DNA of 64,000 bases from Pseudorhodoferax sp. Leaf267. GTDB taxonomy: Bacteria; Pseudomonadota; Gammaproteobacteria; Burkholderiales; Burkholderiaceae_C. This document shows positions 10,902 through 21,714 of this stretch, piece by piece; the stretch's first letter is position 1, and each line of letters starts with the position of its first letter. The translations under genes and the position numbers were made by a program. The notes under the pieces were generated by a model that was given only the letters and a program-made list of their open reading frames with translations, did no database searches and was not told the origin of the DNA. The stretch is taken from assembly GCF_001422405.1 (NCBI RefSeq), contig NZ_LMMV01000001.1, positions 904,620 through 968,619 of the forward strand, read 5' to 3'.

Positions 10902-11329
10902 AGCGTTGCGGAGAGCGTGATCTCCGGCACGGCGGCCAGCGCCTTGGACAGCGGGCAGCCTGCCTTGGCGCCATTGGCCAGTTCCTGGAATTTGGCTTCG
11001 TCCAGCCCGGCCGACTTGGCCACCAGCGTCAACGCAATGCGGTCGATCTTGAAACCGTCGCCGTCCTTCACCAGGCGCACGCTGGCCTGGGTGTCGGCCG
11101 ACTCCAGCGCCACGCCCGCCTTCTCGCAGGCAAACGCGAACGCCATCGTGAAGCAGGCCGCATGCGCCGCACCCACGATCTCCTCGGGGTTGGTGCCGCG
11201 CCGGTCGTCCTCGAAGCGGCTGGCAAAGCCGTACGGGTAGTCCTTCAGCGCACCCGTTTCGGTGCTGATTGCGCCCTTGCCCGTCTTGCCCGCACCTTCC
11301 CAGTGCACGCTGGCTTTTTTCTCGCTCAT
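10892..11329 (-). CDS. OsmC-family peroxidase
   Basis: A 145-residue OsmC-type thiol peroxidase that reduces organic hydroperoxides. It starts MSEKKASVHWEGAGKTGKG, with the two reactive Cys in AHAACFTMAF and AKAGCPLSKAL as expected for the fold. The start at 11329 is preceded by GAAGGA at proper spacing; an ATG two codons upstream sits too close to that site. Convergent with trpS. A Cu/Zn superoxide dismutase gene lies 25 bases upstream on the same strand, so the two form an oxidative-stress pair. Confidence 0.9.
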   Translation of the reverse strand: MSEKKASVHWEGAGKTGKGAISTETGALKDYPYGFASRFEDDRRGTNPEEIVGAAHAACFTMAFAFACEKAGVALESADTQASVRLVKDGDGFKIDRIALTLVAKSAGLDEAKFQELANGAKAGCPLSKALAAVPEITLSATLQS

Positions 11330-11354
11330 GGTCATTCCTTCGCTTGGTTGAAGA

Positions 11355-11954
11355 TCAGCGTGCCACGCTACCGACCACGGCATCACGCGCCGGCTCGATC
11401 ACGCCGCACAGCACGCGGGCGCCGGAGTTGCCGGCCGGGTTGGTCTTGTAGTCGTCCGCATCGGCATGCACGACCAGCGCCTTGCCAATGACCGAGGTCT
11501 TGCCCGGCACCAGCGTGACCATGGTGTTCGTGTAGCGCAGCGTGGCCTTGCCCTGCGCGTCGGCTGTCAGGTTGGGCGCATCGCCGGCATGGCGCTGCGC
11601 ATCGTGTTCGGGGTGTCCGTGGCGCGCCGTGGCGGCGGGGTCGAAATGCCCGCCGGCCGCACCGAAGTCGATCGTCTTGCCGCTCGGGTCCGGCCCGGGC
11701 GCGCAGCTGCCGTTGGTGTGGATGTGAAAGCCGTGCAGGCCAGGCGTCAGCTTCTCGACGTTCAGCACGATCTCCACGCCGTCCGGCACGGCCGTCAACA
11801 CCGCCTGGCCCGCCGGCTCGCCCTTGGCCGTCTGCAGCTTCACCATGGCCGTGGCACCGGCGCGCTGTGGCGCTGCGGGGGCCGCCCCACCCTGCGCGAT
11901 CGCGACCAGGGGGACGACGACCGCTGCAAACAACATGAATTCCAGATTCCGCAT
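11355..11954 (-). CDS. sodC: Periplasmic Cu/Zn superoxide dismutase
   Basis: A 199-residue exported protein with a signal peptide ending near AIAQG. Family motifs appear in order: GLHGFHIHTNGSC (copper ligands), GGHFDP, HDAQRHAGDAPNL (zinc-loop His/Asp), VVHADADDYKTNPAGNSG and RVLCGVIEPA with the disulfide Cys. It dismutates periplasmic superoxide. It lies upstream of, and in the same direction as, the OsmC gene. It is slightly longer at the C-terminus than average. Confidence 0.92.
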   Translation of the reverse strand: MRNLEFMLFAAVVVPLVAIAQGGAAPAAPQRAGATAMVKLQTAKGEPAGQAVLTAVPDGVEIVLNVEKLTPGLHGFHIHTNGSCAPGPDPSGKTIDFGAAGGHFDPAATARHGHPEHDAQRHAGDAPNLTADAQGKATLRYTNTMVTLVPGKTSVIGKALVVHADADDYKTNPAGNSGARVLCGVIEPARDAVVGSVAR

Positions 11955-12161
11955 GCTCTCTCCTCGTCACGCAACTCCTTCGGGATCCGAAGGCCAAGGC
12001 AATCTAACCGCCAGCCGCGCCGGCCCGTGTAGGAGGGGAGCGCCTTGCGCAACTGCGCGGTTCTTTTGTTTGCCGATGCAGGCCCGGCGGGAAGGCAGCA
12101 CGGGCGCGCAGCAGGCACCGGGAGCGCATGCGGTGCAGGCCCCCAAGCGCGGGCCGCCGCG

Positions 12162-12419
12162 TCACTGCTGCGGCGTGCGCAGGGCGGCCCCGCCCTCTTC
12201 CGTCCGCCCCGTGATGAGGCCCAGGGCCAGCTTGCCCAGCAGGCAGCCCATGGCGCCCAGCATGCACAGCCAGCCCAGGCTCAGCAGGTCTTCCGCTTGT
12301 TCGCCTGGCACCAGCAGCATGCCGCCGAAGGCCACGCAGGCCAGCGCGATCGCCGCGTACAAGGCGGTGTCGGCATGCTCGTCCAGGGCGTCAGAAATGC
12401 TGCGGTTGGCTTGCGTCAT
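12162..12419 (-). CDS. Small two-helix inner-membrane protein, unknown function
   Basis: An 85-residue protein starting [20 protein letters not shown], preceded by GGAG at eight bases. Two hydrophobic segments ([19 protein letters not shown] and [20 protein letters not shown]) are separated by a short acidic loop. I do not recognise a named family. It lies alone between sodC and glgX. Confidence 0.6.
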   Translation of the reverse strand: MTQANRSISDALDEHADTALYAAIALACVAFGGMLLVPGEQAEDLLSLGWLCMLGAMGCLLGKLALGLITGRTEEGGAALRTPQQ

Positions 12420-12564
12420 GGCCGATTCTCCGAATCGAGGAAAGGAAGCGAACAACCGTCAGGGACGGGGGCTTGGAACTCCAGATTAGAGCGGGCGGCG
12501 GCGGCACAGGATCGGCCGCCGTGCCAAGCCGAAGTAGGAATGCATCGCGCCGCGCCCTGGACGA

Positions 12565-14673
<2,109 letters not shown>

Positions 14674-14733
14674 GAAATCTCTAAAGCAAGCGCCGGGCCG
14701 CGGCGCGGGAACACAAAGGGGTGGAGGGGTGGA

Positions 14734-14808
14734 TCAGCGCACGAACAGTGCGATCAGGATGATGATGGGGATCGGCACGCCGAGGAAAAACAGGAGCAGT
14801 GAACGCAT
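14734..14808 (-). CDS. 24-residue single-helix membrane protein
   Basis: A tiny reading frame with a good ribosome site (GGAG, seven bases before ATG). It encodes a protein that begins MRSLLLFFLGVPIPI, continues with a run of Ile/Leu and ends LFVR. It is almost entirely hydrophobic with positive ends, so it is a single transmembrane helix. Similar miniature proteins are, from memory, frequent in Proteobacteria beside larger membrane proteins. It lies between the 304-residue membrane protein and glgX on the same strand. Function unknown. Confidence 0.7.
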   Translation of the reverse strand: MRSLLLFFLGVPIPIIILIALFVR

Positions 14809-14846
14809 GGTGGATCTCCAGGGTTGAGGGGGATGGGTTCAAGCAA

Positions 14847-15761
14847 TCAGGCGTCGCGCTCGCGGCCGCCCCAGGTTGCGGCCAGGCTCGCACTGAAGGC
14901 CCCCAGCAGCAGCGAAACGAATAGCCACAGCGTGGCGCCGATGCCGGCCTTGCGCGCCTTCTCGGCCGCGTCGCGGGCAGCGGCTTCGAGTTCGCGGGCC
15001 TTGGCCTGCATGGCCGCCACGGTGTCGCTCACCCGCTTTTCGGCATCGTCCTGCGCCAGGCCCGTGCGCTCGGCCACGAGTTGGCCGAGGTAACGCTGGT
15101 CCTCTGCGGCCAGCGGCTTGTCGATGCCAGCCTGCATCAGGATGCGCGTGACTTCGGCGGTCGGCACCGCGGCCGTGGACGCCATCGGGATCGCGCCGGT
15201 GGCAGCCTGCGGCCGGCGGAACATGGAATCGATGAAATACGCAGTGGGGCCGTTGCCCTCGGCCTTGTCGCCCGTGGCCGCGGCCGCGACGGCCGACGTG
15301 GCCGCACCGCCGGCCACCGTGGCGCCGGCCTTCACTGCACCGCCAACGATGGAACCGATGGCCGAGGTCAGCAGTGCAGCCGTCACCAGCGAGGCAATGG
15401 CCCAGGCCAGGAAGCCATGGGCCGTGTCGCGGAAATAGACCTCATCGGAGTGCACCGAGAGCCAGCGCGTGCGCAGCCGGCCGGCCAGGTAGCCGCCCAT
15501 GCCGGAGGCGAGCGCCTGCGTGACCATCACCCACACGATGGCCGAGAAGCCCAGCGCCATCGCGCTGGCGCTACTGCCGCCGTAGGGCGACAGCGACGTC
15601 AGGCCCAGGCCCGTGCCCAGCACCAGCAGGATCAGCGAGAGCGCCGCAGTGGCGGCTGCGCCGGCCAGGATCGCGCCCCAGGACACGGCACTGCGGCCCT
15701 GCTGGTCGACGGAGGGAGCGCTGTAGGCATCGGCCGGGGGTACCGCTGGGAAAGATGCCAC
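14847..15761 (-). CDS. Membrane protein of unknown function with coiled-coil segment
   Basis: A 304-residue protein starting at GTG 15761, preceded by AGGAG at eight bases. Hydrophobic segments: WGAILAGAAATAALSLILLV, FSAIVWVMVTQALASGMGGY, a Gly/Ala-rich helix near residue 120-165, and a C-terminal LWLFVSLLLGAFSASLAATW. A charged alpha-helical stretch (roughly residues 215-275, rich in Ala/Glu/Arg) lies before the last helix and looks like a short coiled coil. No catalytic motif is visible. It is followed by the 24-residue membrane protein gene 38 bases downstream; the two may act together. Confidence 0.75.
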   Translation of the reverse strand: MASFPAVPPADAYSAPSVDQQGRSAVSWGAILAGAAATAALSLILLVLGTGLGLTSLSPYGGSSASAMALGFSAIVWVMVTQALASGMGGYLAGRLRTRWLSVHSDEVYFRDTAHGFLAWAIASLVTAALLTSAIGSIVGGAVKAGATVAGGAATSAVAAAATGDKAEGNGPTAYFIDSMFRRPQAATGAIPMASTAAVPTAEVTRILMQAGIDKPLAAEDQRYLGQLVAERTGLAQDDAEKRVSDTVAAMQAKARELEAAARDAAEKARKAGIGATLWLFVSLLLGAFSASLAATWGGRERDA

Positions 15762-15859
15762 GTCGTTCTACTCCTGTGTGATGACGTGGCCATTGTTCGG
15801 AGGGGCATGCGGCCTGACCGTCGGACGGCTAAGCCAGGCCTTGTAGGAGGAACGAGCGA

Positions 15860-16744
15860 TCAGGCGCGCTTGCGTGCCGGGCTCTTGGCGGCGGCCGTCT
15901 TCTTGGCCGCTGGCTTGGGCGCGGCCTTCTTCGCCGGGGGCTTGGCCGCGGGCCTGCGCCCGGCCAGGCTCTTGGCCAGCAGCTCGGTCAGGTCCACGAC
16001 GTTGGAGCCGCCGCTGCTCTCGGGCGCATCTTCCAGCGCCGTCACCTGCTTGGTATCGCCGGCTTCGATCTTGCGTTTGACGAGCGCGTGAATTGCGCCC
16101 GTGAACTGGTCGCTGAACGCCTCCGGGTCCCAGGTCTGCGTCATGTCGCCGATCAGTTGCTCGGCCATCTTGAGCTCGGCCGGCTTGAGCGTCGACTTGC
16201 CGGCGGCGGGCAGCTTGAGTTCCTCGGGCGAACGGATCTCGGAGGCCCAGCGGATGGTGTTGAGCATCAGCGCCGGGCCGGCCGGCACCAGCGCGGCCAG
16301 GTGTTCCTTGGAATGCATGACCACGCGGGCGATGCCGATCACGCCGGCCTGCGCCATGGCCTCGCGCAGCAGGGCATAGACCTTCTCGCCCTTGCCGATG
16401 GGCTCCAGGTAATAGGGCTTCTCGAGCAGCGTGAACGGGATTTCCGCGGCCGTCACGAAGCACTCGATCTCGATCGTCTGCGTGGCCTTGGGATAGGCCG
16501 CCTTGATCTGGTCTTCGCTGAGCACCACGTAGTCACCGTCCTCCTGCTTGATGCCCTTGACGATGTTCTCGCGCTGGATCTCCTTGCCGGTGCGCTTGTT
16601 CACGCGCTTGTAGCCCACGGGGTCCATGGAGCGTTTGTCCAGCCAGTCGAAATCGATGCCCACGTCCTGCGAGGCCGGGAACAGGCCCACGGGCACGTGG
16701 ACCAACCCGAAGCTGATGGCGCCCTTCCAGATGGCACGGTACAT
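15860..16744 (-). CDS. ku: Ku protein for non-homologous end joining
   Basis: A 294-residue bacterial Ku homodimer subunit that rings DNA ends and recruits LigD. It begins MYRAIWKGAISFGLVHVPVG, the classic Ku start. The beta-barrel core follows, then a basic C-terminal tail of Lys/Ala/Pro repeats (about residues 255-294), which binds DNA in many bacterial Kus. Its start is four bases after the ligD stop. The ribosome site AAGGAG is formed by the last ligD codons, so the two are one translationally linked operon. Confidence 0.96.
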   Translation of the reverse strand: MYRAIWKGAISFGLVHVPVGLFPASQDVGIDFDWLDKRSMDPVGYKRVNKRTGKEIQRENIVKGIKQEDGDYVVLSEDQIKAAYPKATQTIEIECFVTAAEIPFTLLEKPYYLEPIGKGEKVYALLREAMAQAGVIGIARVVMHSKEHLAALVPAGPALMLNTIRWASEIRSPEELKLPAAGKSTLKPAELKMAEQLIGDMTQTWDPEAFSDQFTGAIHALVKRKIEAGDTKQVTALEDAPESSGGSNVVDLTELLAKSLAGRRPAAKPPAKKAAPKPAAKKTAAAKSPARKRA

Positions 16745-16748
16745 GGTC

Positions 16749-19229
16749 TTACTCCTTGAAATCGAGCATGCGCATGGCGGTCGTCAACGACCTGGCCGCG
16801 CGCGCGTAGCCGTCCCACGGCCCGTTGCCGGCATCGAGCCGGGTCTGCACGTTGCGGATGTTCCAGTGGTCGCTGGCGGGCAGGCCGGGCAGCTCGTCCC
16901 AGGCCAGCGGCACCGAGATCCCCAACCCAGGCCGCGCGCGCGCCGACCAGGCGCAGACCGTGGTCGCGCCCTGGCCGTTGCGCAGGTAGTCGATGAAGAT
17001 CTTGCCGACCCGGTTGCGCGGCCCGCTCTTGGCCACGAAGCGCTCCGGGATGGTGCGCGCCAGATGCTGCACGATGGCCTGCGCGAAGCCCTTGACCGCC
17101 ACCCAGCCGTGCTGGCGGCGCAATGGCACGACCACATGCAGGCCCTTGCCCCCGCTGGTCTTCAGGAAGGCCGGCAGCTTGAGCTGCTGCAGGAAGGCGT
17201 GCACCAGCTCCGTGCCTTCCTGCATCTGGCGCCAGGTCGCGCCCTCGCCCGGGTCCAGGTCGAACACCATGCGGTCGGGCCGCTCGAAGTCGCTGGCCAG
17301 CGCGTTCATGGAATGCACCTCGACCACGTTCCATTGCGCAGCCGACAGCAGGCCCTGCGCCGCGGCGATGGCCAGCATGGGCGGGTGCTCGGCGTCGAGC
17401 CCGGGGTCGAGCTGGCGCACGCCGGGCAGCTTCTCGACCTCGGCATGCTTCTGGAAGAACAGCTGCTTGCCGATACCGGCCGGCGCGCGCACCAGCGACA
17501 CGGGCCGACCCTTCAGGTGGGCCATCATGAGATCGCCGACCAGCGCGTAGTAGCGCACCAGCTCCACCTTGGTCGCACCGGTCGAGGCATCGATCACGCG
17601 CTCGGGGTTGGTCACCTTGAGCCGTGTCGACAAGGCATGCGAGCCCGCGGCAGCCGGCTTCTTCTTCGCAGCCTTGGGCGCGGCGGCGGGCCGCTCGCGC
17701 ACGATGCTGGCCGGCGGCTTGTCGCTGCGCAGGCCGTGGAACACGGCGTGGCGGATGCGGCCGCTGCGCGTCCACTCGCCGAAGCTGACCTCGGCGATCA
17801 GCTCGGGCGCCACCCAGTGCGGCCGGCCCTCGACACCCTGGGTGTCGGCGAGCGGGCTGCGCTCGGCCTGCAAGGCCTTGAGCCTGCGTGTGAGATCCTT
17901 CAGCACCGCCTGGCCGAAGCCCGTGCCCACGTTGCCCGCGTAGACCAGCTGGCCGGCCTTGTCGTGCACGGCCAGCAGCAGCGCGCCCAGGCCCGTGCGC
18001 GTGCCCTGCGGATCGGTGAAGCCGACGATCACGAACTCCTGGCGCTGGCTGCACTTGAGCTTGATCCAGCTGTCGGCGCGGCGCGAGAGGTAGGCCGAGT
18101 CCTTGCGCTTGGCGATCACGCCTTCCAGCCCGAGCTTGCAGGCCGACAGCACGACATCGCCTGGCGGCGCCTCGAACACGTCGGAAAAGCGCACGCGTTC
18201 GGATGCGCGCTCGGCCAGCAGGCGCTGCAGCAAGGCCCGGCGCGCGACCAGCGGCTGCTCGCGCAGGTCATGGCCGGCGCAGTACGGCACATCGAACAGG
18301 TAGTAGACGATGGGCGAGGTCTTGGCGGCATCGAACGACTGCTGCAGCGCGCCGAAATCCGGCTTGCCCTGCTTGTCGAGCACGACGATTTCGCCGTCGT
18401 ACCAGCCCTCGGGCAGCTCCATGCGCTGCAGCTCGGCCTGCAGCGGTTTGAGCCTGTGCGTCCAGTCGTTGCCGTTGCGCGTGAACAGCTGCAGCTTCTT
18501 GCCCTGCACGCGCGCAAGCAGGCGGTAGCCGTCGAACTTGATCTCGTAGACCCAGTCGCCTGGGTCGGAGGGCGGCTTGTCCACCAGCGTGGCCAGTTGC
18601 GGCGCCAGTGTCTCGGGCAGCGCAGCTTCGGGCGGGACATCGGCAGCCGGCGCGGACGCAGCGGGCCTGGGTGCCTTCAGGCGCTTGACGCTGTCGGGCA
18701 TCTCGTCGACCACGCTGAACTCGGCGGCCGGCCGCACGAAATCGTCCTTCTCCTTGAGCAGCAGCCAGGGCGGCTGCTTGTCGCCCTTGCCCTTCATGCG
18801 CACCAGCGCCCACTTGCCATGCAGCTTGTGGCCATGCAGTTCGAACACCAGCTTGCCGGCGCGCAGCCCCTTGGCCGGGTCGCCCACCGGCGTCCACAGG
18901 CCCTTGTCCCAGATGATGACCTTGCCCGCGCCGTACTGGCCCTTGGGGATCTGGCCCTCGAAGCTGGAATAGGCGATGGGGTGGTCCTCGACCTGCACGG
19001 CCAGGCGCTTGTCCGCCGGGTCGAAGCTGGGGCCCTTGGGCACGGCCCAGCTCTTCATGGTGCCGCCCACCTCCAGCCGGAAGTCATAGTGCAGGCTGCT
19101 GGCCCAGTGCTTCTGCACGACGAACGAGAGCGTGCCAGCCTCCGATGCCTCGCCGCCGTCGGCCGGTTCGGCCGTCACGGCGAAATTGCGCTTGGCGCGG
19201 TAGGTTTTCAGCGCGGCATGGGCGTCCAT
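16749..19229 (-). CDS. ligD: ATP-dependent DNA ligase D (phosphoesterase-ligase-polymerase)
   Basis: An 826-residue three-domain end-joining enzyme. The N-terminal 3'-phosphoesterase domain (about residues 30-155) has FVVQKHWASSLHYDFRLE and KGQYGAGKVIIWD. The central ligase has the adenylated Lys231 in YEIKFDGYR and the later VIAKRKDSAY. The C-terminal polymerase/primase domain (about 535-820) has VTNPERVID, RAPAGIGKQLFFQKH and the acidic DLDPGEG. Domain order PE-Lig-Pol matches the Pseudomonas type. Start ATG 19229 was preferred to one 11 codons upstream because MDAHAALKTYRAKRNF matches the family start. Confidence 0.96.
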   Translation of the reverse strand: MDAHAALKTYRAKRNFAVTAEPADGGEASEAGTLSFVVQKHWASSLHYDFRLEVGGTMKSWAVPKGPSFDPADKRLAVQVEDHPIAYSSFEGQIPKGQYGAGKVIIWDKGLWTPVGDPAKGLRAGKLVFELHGHKLHGKWALVRMKGKGDKQPPWLLLKEKDDFVRPAAEFSVVDEMPDSVKRLKAPRPAASAPAADVPPEAALPETLAPQLATLVDKPPSDPGDWVYEIKFDGYRLLARVQGKKLQLFTRNGNDWTHRLKPLQAELQRMELPEGWYDGEIVVLDKQGKPDFGALQQSFDAAKTSPIVYYLFDVPYCAGHDLREQPLVARRALLQRLLAERASERVRFSDVFEAPPGDVVLSACKLGLEGVIAKRKDSAYLSRRADSWIKLKCSQRQEFVIVGFTDPQGTRTGLGALLLAVHDKAGQLVYAGNVGTGFGQAVLKDLTRRLKALQAERSPLADTQGVEGRPHWVAPELIAEVSFGEWTRSGRIRHAVFHGLRSDKPPASIVRERPAAAPKAAKKKPAAAGSHALSTRLKVTNPERVIDASTGATKVELVRYYALVGDLMMAHLKGRPVSLVRAPAGIGKQLFFQKHAEVEKLPGVRQLDPGLDAEHPPMLAIAAAQGLLSAAQWNVVEVHSMNALASDFERPDRMVFDLDPGEGATWRQMQEGTELVHAFLQQLKLPAFLKTSGGKGLHVVVPLRRQHGWVAVKGFAQAIVQHLARTIPERFVAKSGPRNRVGKIFIDYLRNGQGATTVCAWSARARPGLGISVPLAWDELPGLPASDHWNIRNVQTRLDAGNGPWDGYARAARSLTTAMRMLDFKE

Positions 19230-19368
19230 CTTCCTGATGGTGTGGCGATGACGCGTGGGCAAGCGTCAGCGGCGGATCACATGCCATGTCAGTCCAAGCC
19301 GCGTCGCTGGGCTGACATGGCGGCCATGCGCGCCGCAGCCGCCGCAAAGCAACACGAATATCCCCGGC

Positions 19369-19906
19369 ATGCGACGCTATGACCTCGACTGGTTGCGGAT
19401 CGGGGCCTTCGGGCTGCTGAACGGCTACCACGTCGGCATGCTCTATGTGCCCTGGGCATTTCACGTCAAGAGCGCCTACAGCGGTGGGCCATTGACGACC
19501 GCGCTGATGCTCGCGCTGAACCCCTGGCGCCTGTCGCTGCTATTCGTCGTTTCGGGGCTGGCCACCGGCTACATGATGCGCACGCTCGATCGCAATGCGC
19601 TGGCACGCCGGCGCGCCTGGCGACTTGGAATCCCGCTGCTGTTCAGCATGGTGGTGGCTGTCGTACCGCAGGTGTATTTCGAAGTCATTGACGCTGGGAG
19701 GTACCAGGGCAGCTTTCTCGCGTTCTGGAGCCGTTACTTGCGTGGTGATCAGAGATTTCGCACGCCGATCCCGACCTGGAACCATCTGTGGTTCGTCGCG
19801 TACCTGCTGGTTTTGCACGCTGTTCGTCATGGCGCAAGACATGGCCAGGCTCGCGCTGACGCGCGCTGCCCGCGAGGCACTGGCCTGGGGCGCGGTGCCG
19901 AGCTGA
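19369..19906 (+). pseudogene. Acyltransferase-3 family pseudogene (frameshifted, truncated)
   Basis: From ATG 19369 the frame encodes the N-terminal half of an acyltransferase-3/OpgC-like membrane protein: MRRYDLDWLRIGAFG, then PWRLSLLFVVSGLATGYM, and WNHLWFVAYLLV near 19785-19815. Around 19812 the homology shifts by one base into the frame reading WFCTLFVMAQDMARLAL, which stops at about 19906. Full-length members are about 370-400 residues, so the second half is missing. This is a decayed gene rather than a short functional one. Confidence 0.7.
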
Positions 19907-20177
19907 ACGAACGCAGTGAGTGGTGCGAGTGTGCAATGCGCCCGCGGGTCGAGCACCGCAGGTTCCCCGGAGCGCCAGCACAGGGGCGCGTCCACCGGGC
20001 GGCCGCGGCGGGCACTTCAGGCCGGGCGGCCCTGACCAGCCTGCACGCCCTGCAACGTGAAAGGCCTGGCCCCGAGGCTGCGTTCGATCTATTCGCGCGC
20101 CGTGACGGGTTCGGCGTCGAACGCATGGCCTCGGCTGCCTGAGATGACTTCTTCCATGCGGCGCCAAAGTTTTTTAA
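19907..20177. other. Intergenic stretch after the acyltransferase pseudogene
   Basis: About 270 bases with no convincing gene. Open frames on both strands lack recognisable domains. It probably contains the eroded 3' half of the acyltransferase and DNA joined to it by deletion. Confidence 0.4.
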
Positions 20178-20187
20178 TGTACGTACA
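20178..20187. promoter_or_regulatory. Palindrome upstream of brnTA, candidate operator
   Basis: A perfect 10-bp palindrome TGTACGTACA lies eleven bases before the brnT GTG start and overlaps a TACAAT that could serve as -10. BrnTA modules are autoregulated by the BrnA ribbon-helix-helix protein, so this is a plausible operator; the assignment is inference. Confidence 0.45.
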
Positions 20188-20197
20188 ATAATTACTC

Positions 20198-20496
20198 GTG
20201 AACATCAGCTTCGACCCGGCCAAGGACGCGACCAATCAAGCCAAGCACGGCGTGCCCTGGCCTTGGCGAAACGCATCGCGTGGGCTGATGTCCTGTGCTT
20301 CCCGGACAGCCGGCAAGACTATGGCGAGCTGCGTGAGATCGGCTTCGCCGTAGTGGATGACCGGCTGTACGTGGTGGTGTTCGTACAGCGCGGCGAGGTG
20401 ATGCGCATCATCAGCCTGCGCAAGGCCAATGCGCGAGAGGTGAACCTATATGACCAAGCGTTCCAGGAACATGGGGCTCGCGATTCCGAGCCCTGA
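20198..20496 (+). pseudogene. brnT: BrnT-family toxin gene with a one-base frameshift
   Basis: BrnT toxins are RelE-fold ribonucleases. GTG 20198 starts VNISFDPAKDATNQAKHGV in one frame. The rest (LALAKRIAWADVLCFPDSR, then REIGFAVVDDRLYVVVFVQR and MRIISLRKANAREV) lies in another frame ending at 20494-20496. The break is near 20253-20262, where loss of a single base from a V-S-L-A-L junction would explain it. Apart from this the gene is full length and overlaps brnA by 47 bases. Either a real inactivating mutation or a sequencing error. Confidence 0.75.
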
Positions 20497-20746
20497 GGAA
20501 GACGTGGCGATCGACGCCGGTATCGCGGCCGACCCCGACACGCAGGCGCTGACGGCGCAGGACATAGCGCGCCTGCAGCCGCTGCGCCGCCCCGGCCGGC
20601 CGCTGGCCGAGCGCCCCAAGGTGCCGATGACGATGCGCGTGGACGCGGACGTGCTGGAGGCCATCAAGGCCGGTGGCCCCGGCTGGCAGACGCGCGTGAA
20701 CCAGGTGTTGCGCGAGGCCGTGCGCCGCGGCAAGCTTTCGGCCTGA
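20450..20746 (+). CDS. brnA: BrnA-family antitoxin
   Basis: A 98-residue antitoxin with a disordered N-terminal part and a C-terminal ribbon-helix-helix: VPMTMRVDADVLEAIKAGG, then WQTRVNQVLREAVRRGKL. This is the BrnA arrangement, which binds DNA and neutralises BrnT. It overlaps the 3' end of the broken brnT. With the toxin frameshifted, the antitoxin is an apparently intact orphan. Confidence 0.85.
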   Translation: MTKRSRNMGLAIPSPEEDVAIDAGIAADPDTQALTAQDIARLQPLRRPGRPLAERPKVPMTMRVDADVLEAIKAGGPGWQTRVNQVLREAVRRGKLSA

Positions 20747-20749
20747 CGC

Positions 20750-21595
20750 TCAACCCGCCGCGTCGAACCCGAAAAGGCGCCGCGGCGTCTCCCACTCCAC
20801 GGCTTGCCGGTCCGCCGCGTCCGGCAGATGCTGCACCAGCAGCGCGCGCAGCGGCCCGTAGTCGATGCGGGACGGCGCGCGCAGGAACGGCCAGTCCGAG
20901 GCCCAGACCAGGTGGTGCGGCGTGAAGGCCTCGACGAGCGCCCACACGAACGGGTCCAGGTCGGTGTGGGGGAACGGCAGGGCCGAGATCTTGGCGTGGC
21001 CCGACAGCTTGACCGCCGCACGGCCCGTCTGCGCCAGCGCCAGCAGCGCTGCAAAGCCCGCTTGCCCGACGCCACCGGCAGGCACCGGTCGCCCGCAGTG
21101 GTCGAACACCAGCTGCGCGCCGCTGTCGGCCAGCAGGCCCGTCAAGGCCGTCAGCTGGTCGCCCTCGACCTGCACGTTGGCCACGAGGCCCAGCTCGCGC
21201 AGGCGCTGCAGCAGCGGGCCGGTGCCCCGGTAGAAGTCCACACCCAGCAGGGCCACGTTGAACGCGATGCCGACCACGCCGGCGGCCTGCAGGTCCTGCA
21301 GCTGGCCCAGGCTGGCACCGTTGGGCACGACCGCGATGCCCTTGTAGCGGCCCTGGCCGCGCGCGATGGTGTCGAGCAGGCAGCGGTTGTCCAGGCCATA
21401 GCCCGAGTTCGGGCCGACCAGCAGCGCATGGCGCACCCCATGGGCCTGCAGCACGTGGTCCAGCTGCGCGGGCGTACCGGTCTCGGCCGGCGTGGGCACA
21501 TACCAGGCGTCGGCTGCATAGGCGAAGCGCCGCGGATCGAACACGTGCACATGGCAGTCGATGGCGGCGCAGGTGGAAGGCAGGGCGTCGTGCAT
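20750..21595 (-). CDS. Amidohydrolase family protein (TIM-barrel hydrolase)
   Basis: A 281-residue metal-dependent hydrolase of the amidohydrolase-2 type (2-pyrone-4,6-dicarboxylate lactonase-like). The N-terminal metal motif AAIDCHVHVFDPRRFAY, the VFDHCGRPVP strand, KLSGHAKIS and WASDWPFL metal Asp appear in order. Start ATG 21595 is chosen because the conserved CHVHVFDP follows within 15 residues. The substrate is unknown. Convergent with brnA, with a 3-base gap, and divergent from pssA. Confidence 0.85.
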   Translation of the reverse strand: MHDALPSTCAAIDCHVHVFDPRRFAYAADAWYVPTPAETGTPAQLDHVLQAHGVRHALLVGPNSGYGLDNRCLLDTIARGQGRYKGIAVVPNGASLGQLQDLQAAGVVGIAFNVALLGVDFYRGTGPLLQRLRELGLVANVQVEGDQLTALTGLLADSGAQLVFDHCGRPVPAGGVGQAGFAALLALAQTGRAAVKLSGHAKISALPFPHTDLDPFVWALVEAFTPHHLVWASDWPFLRAPSRIDYGPLRALLVQHLPDAADRQAVEWETPRRLFGFDAAG

Positions 21596-21714
21596 GGCCG
21601 GGACGATAGCGCAGCTTGCCGGCACCGGCCTACAGCCACAGGCCGGCTCCACGGACAGCGCCGCCACGCACAATCGGACACAGTCAGCCGCAAGATCCAA
21701 CCTGAAAGCCTGCC

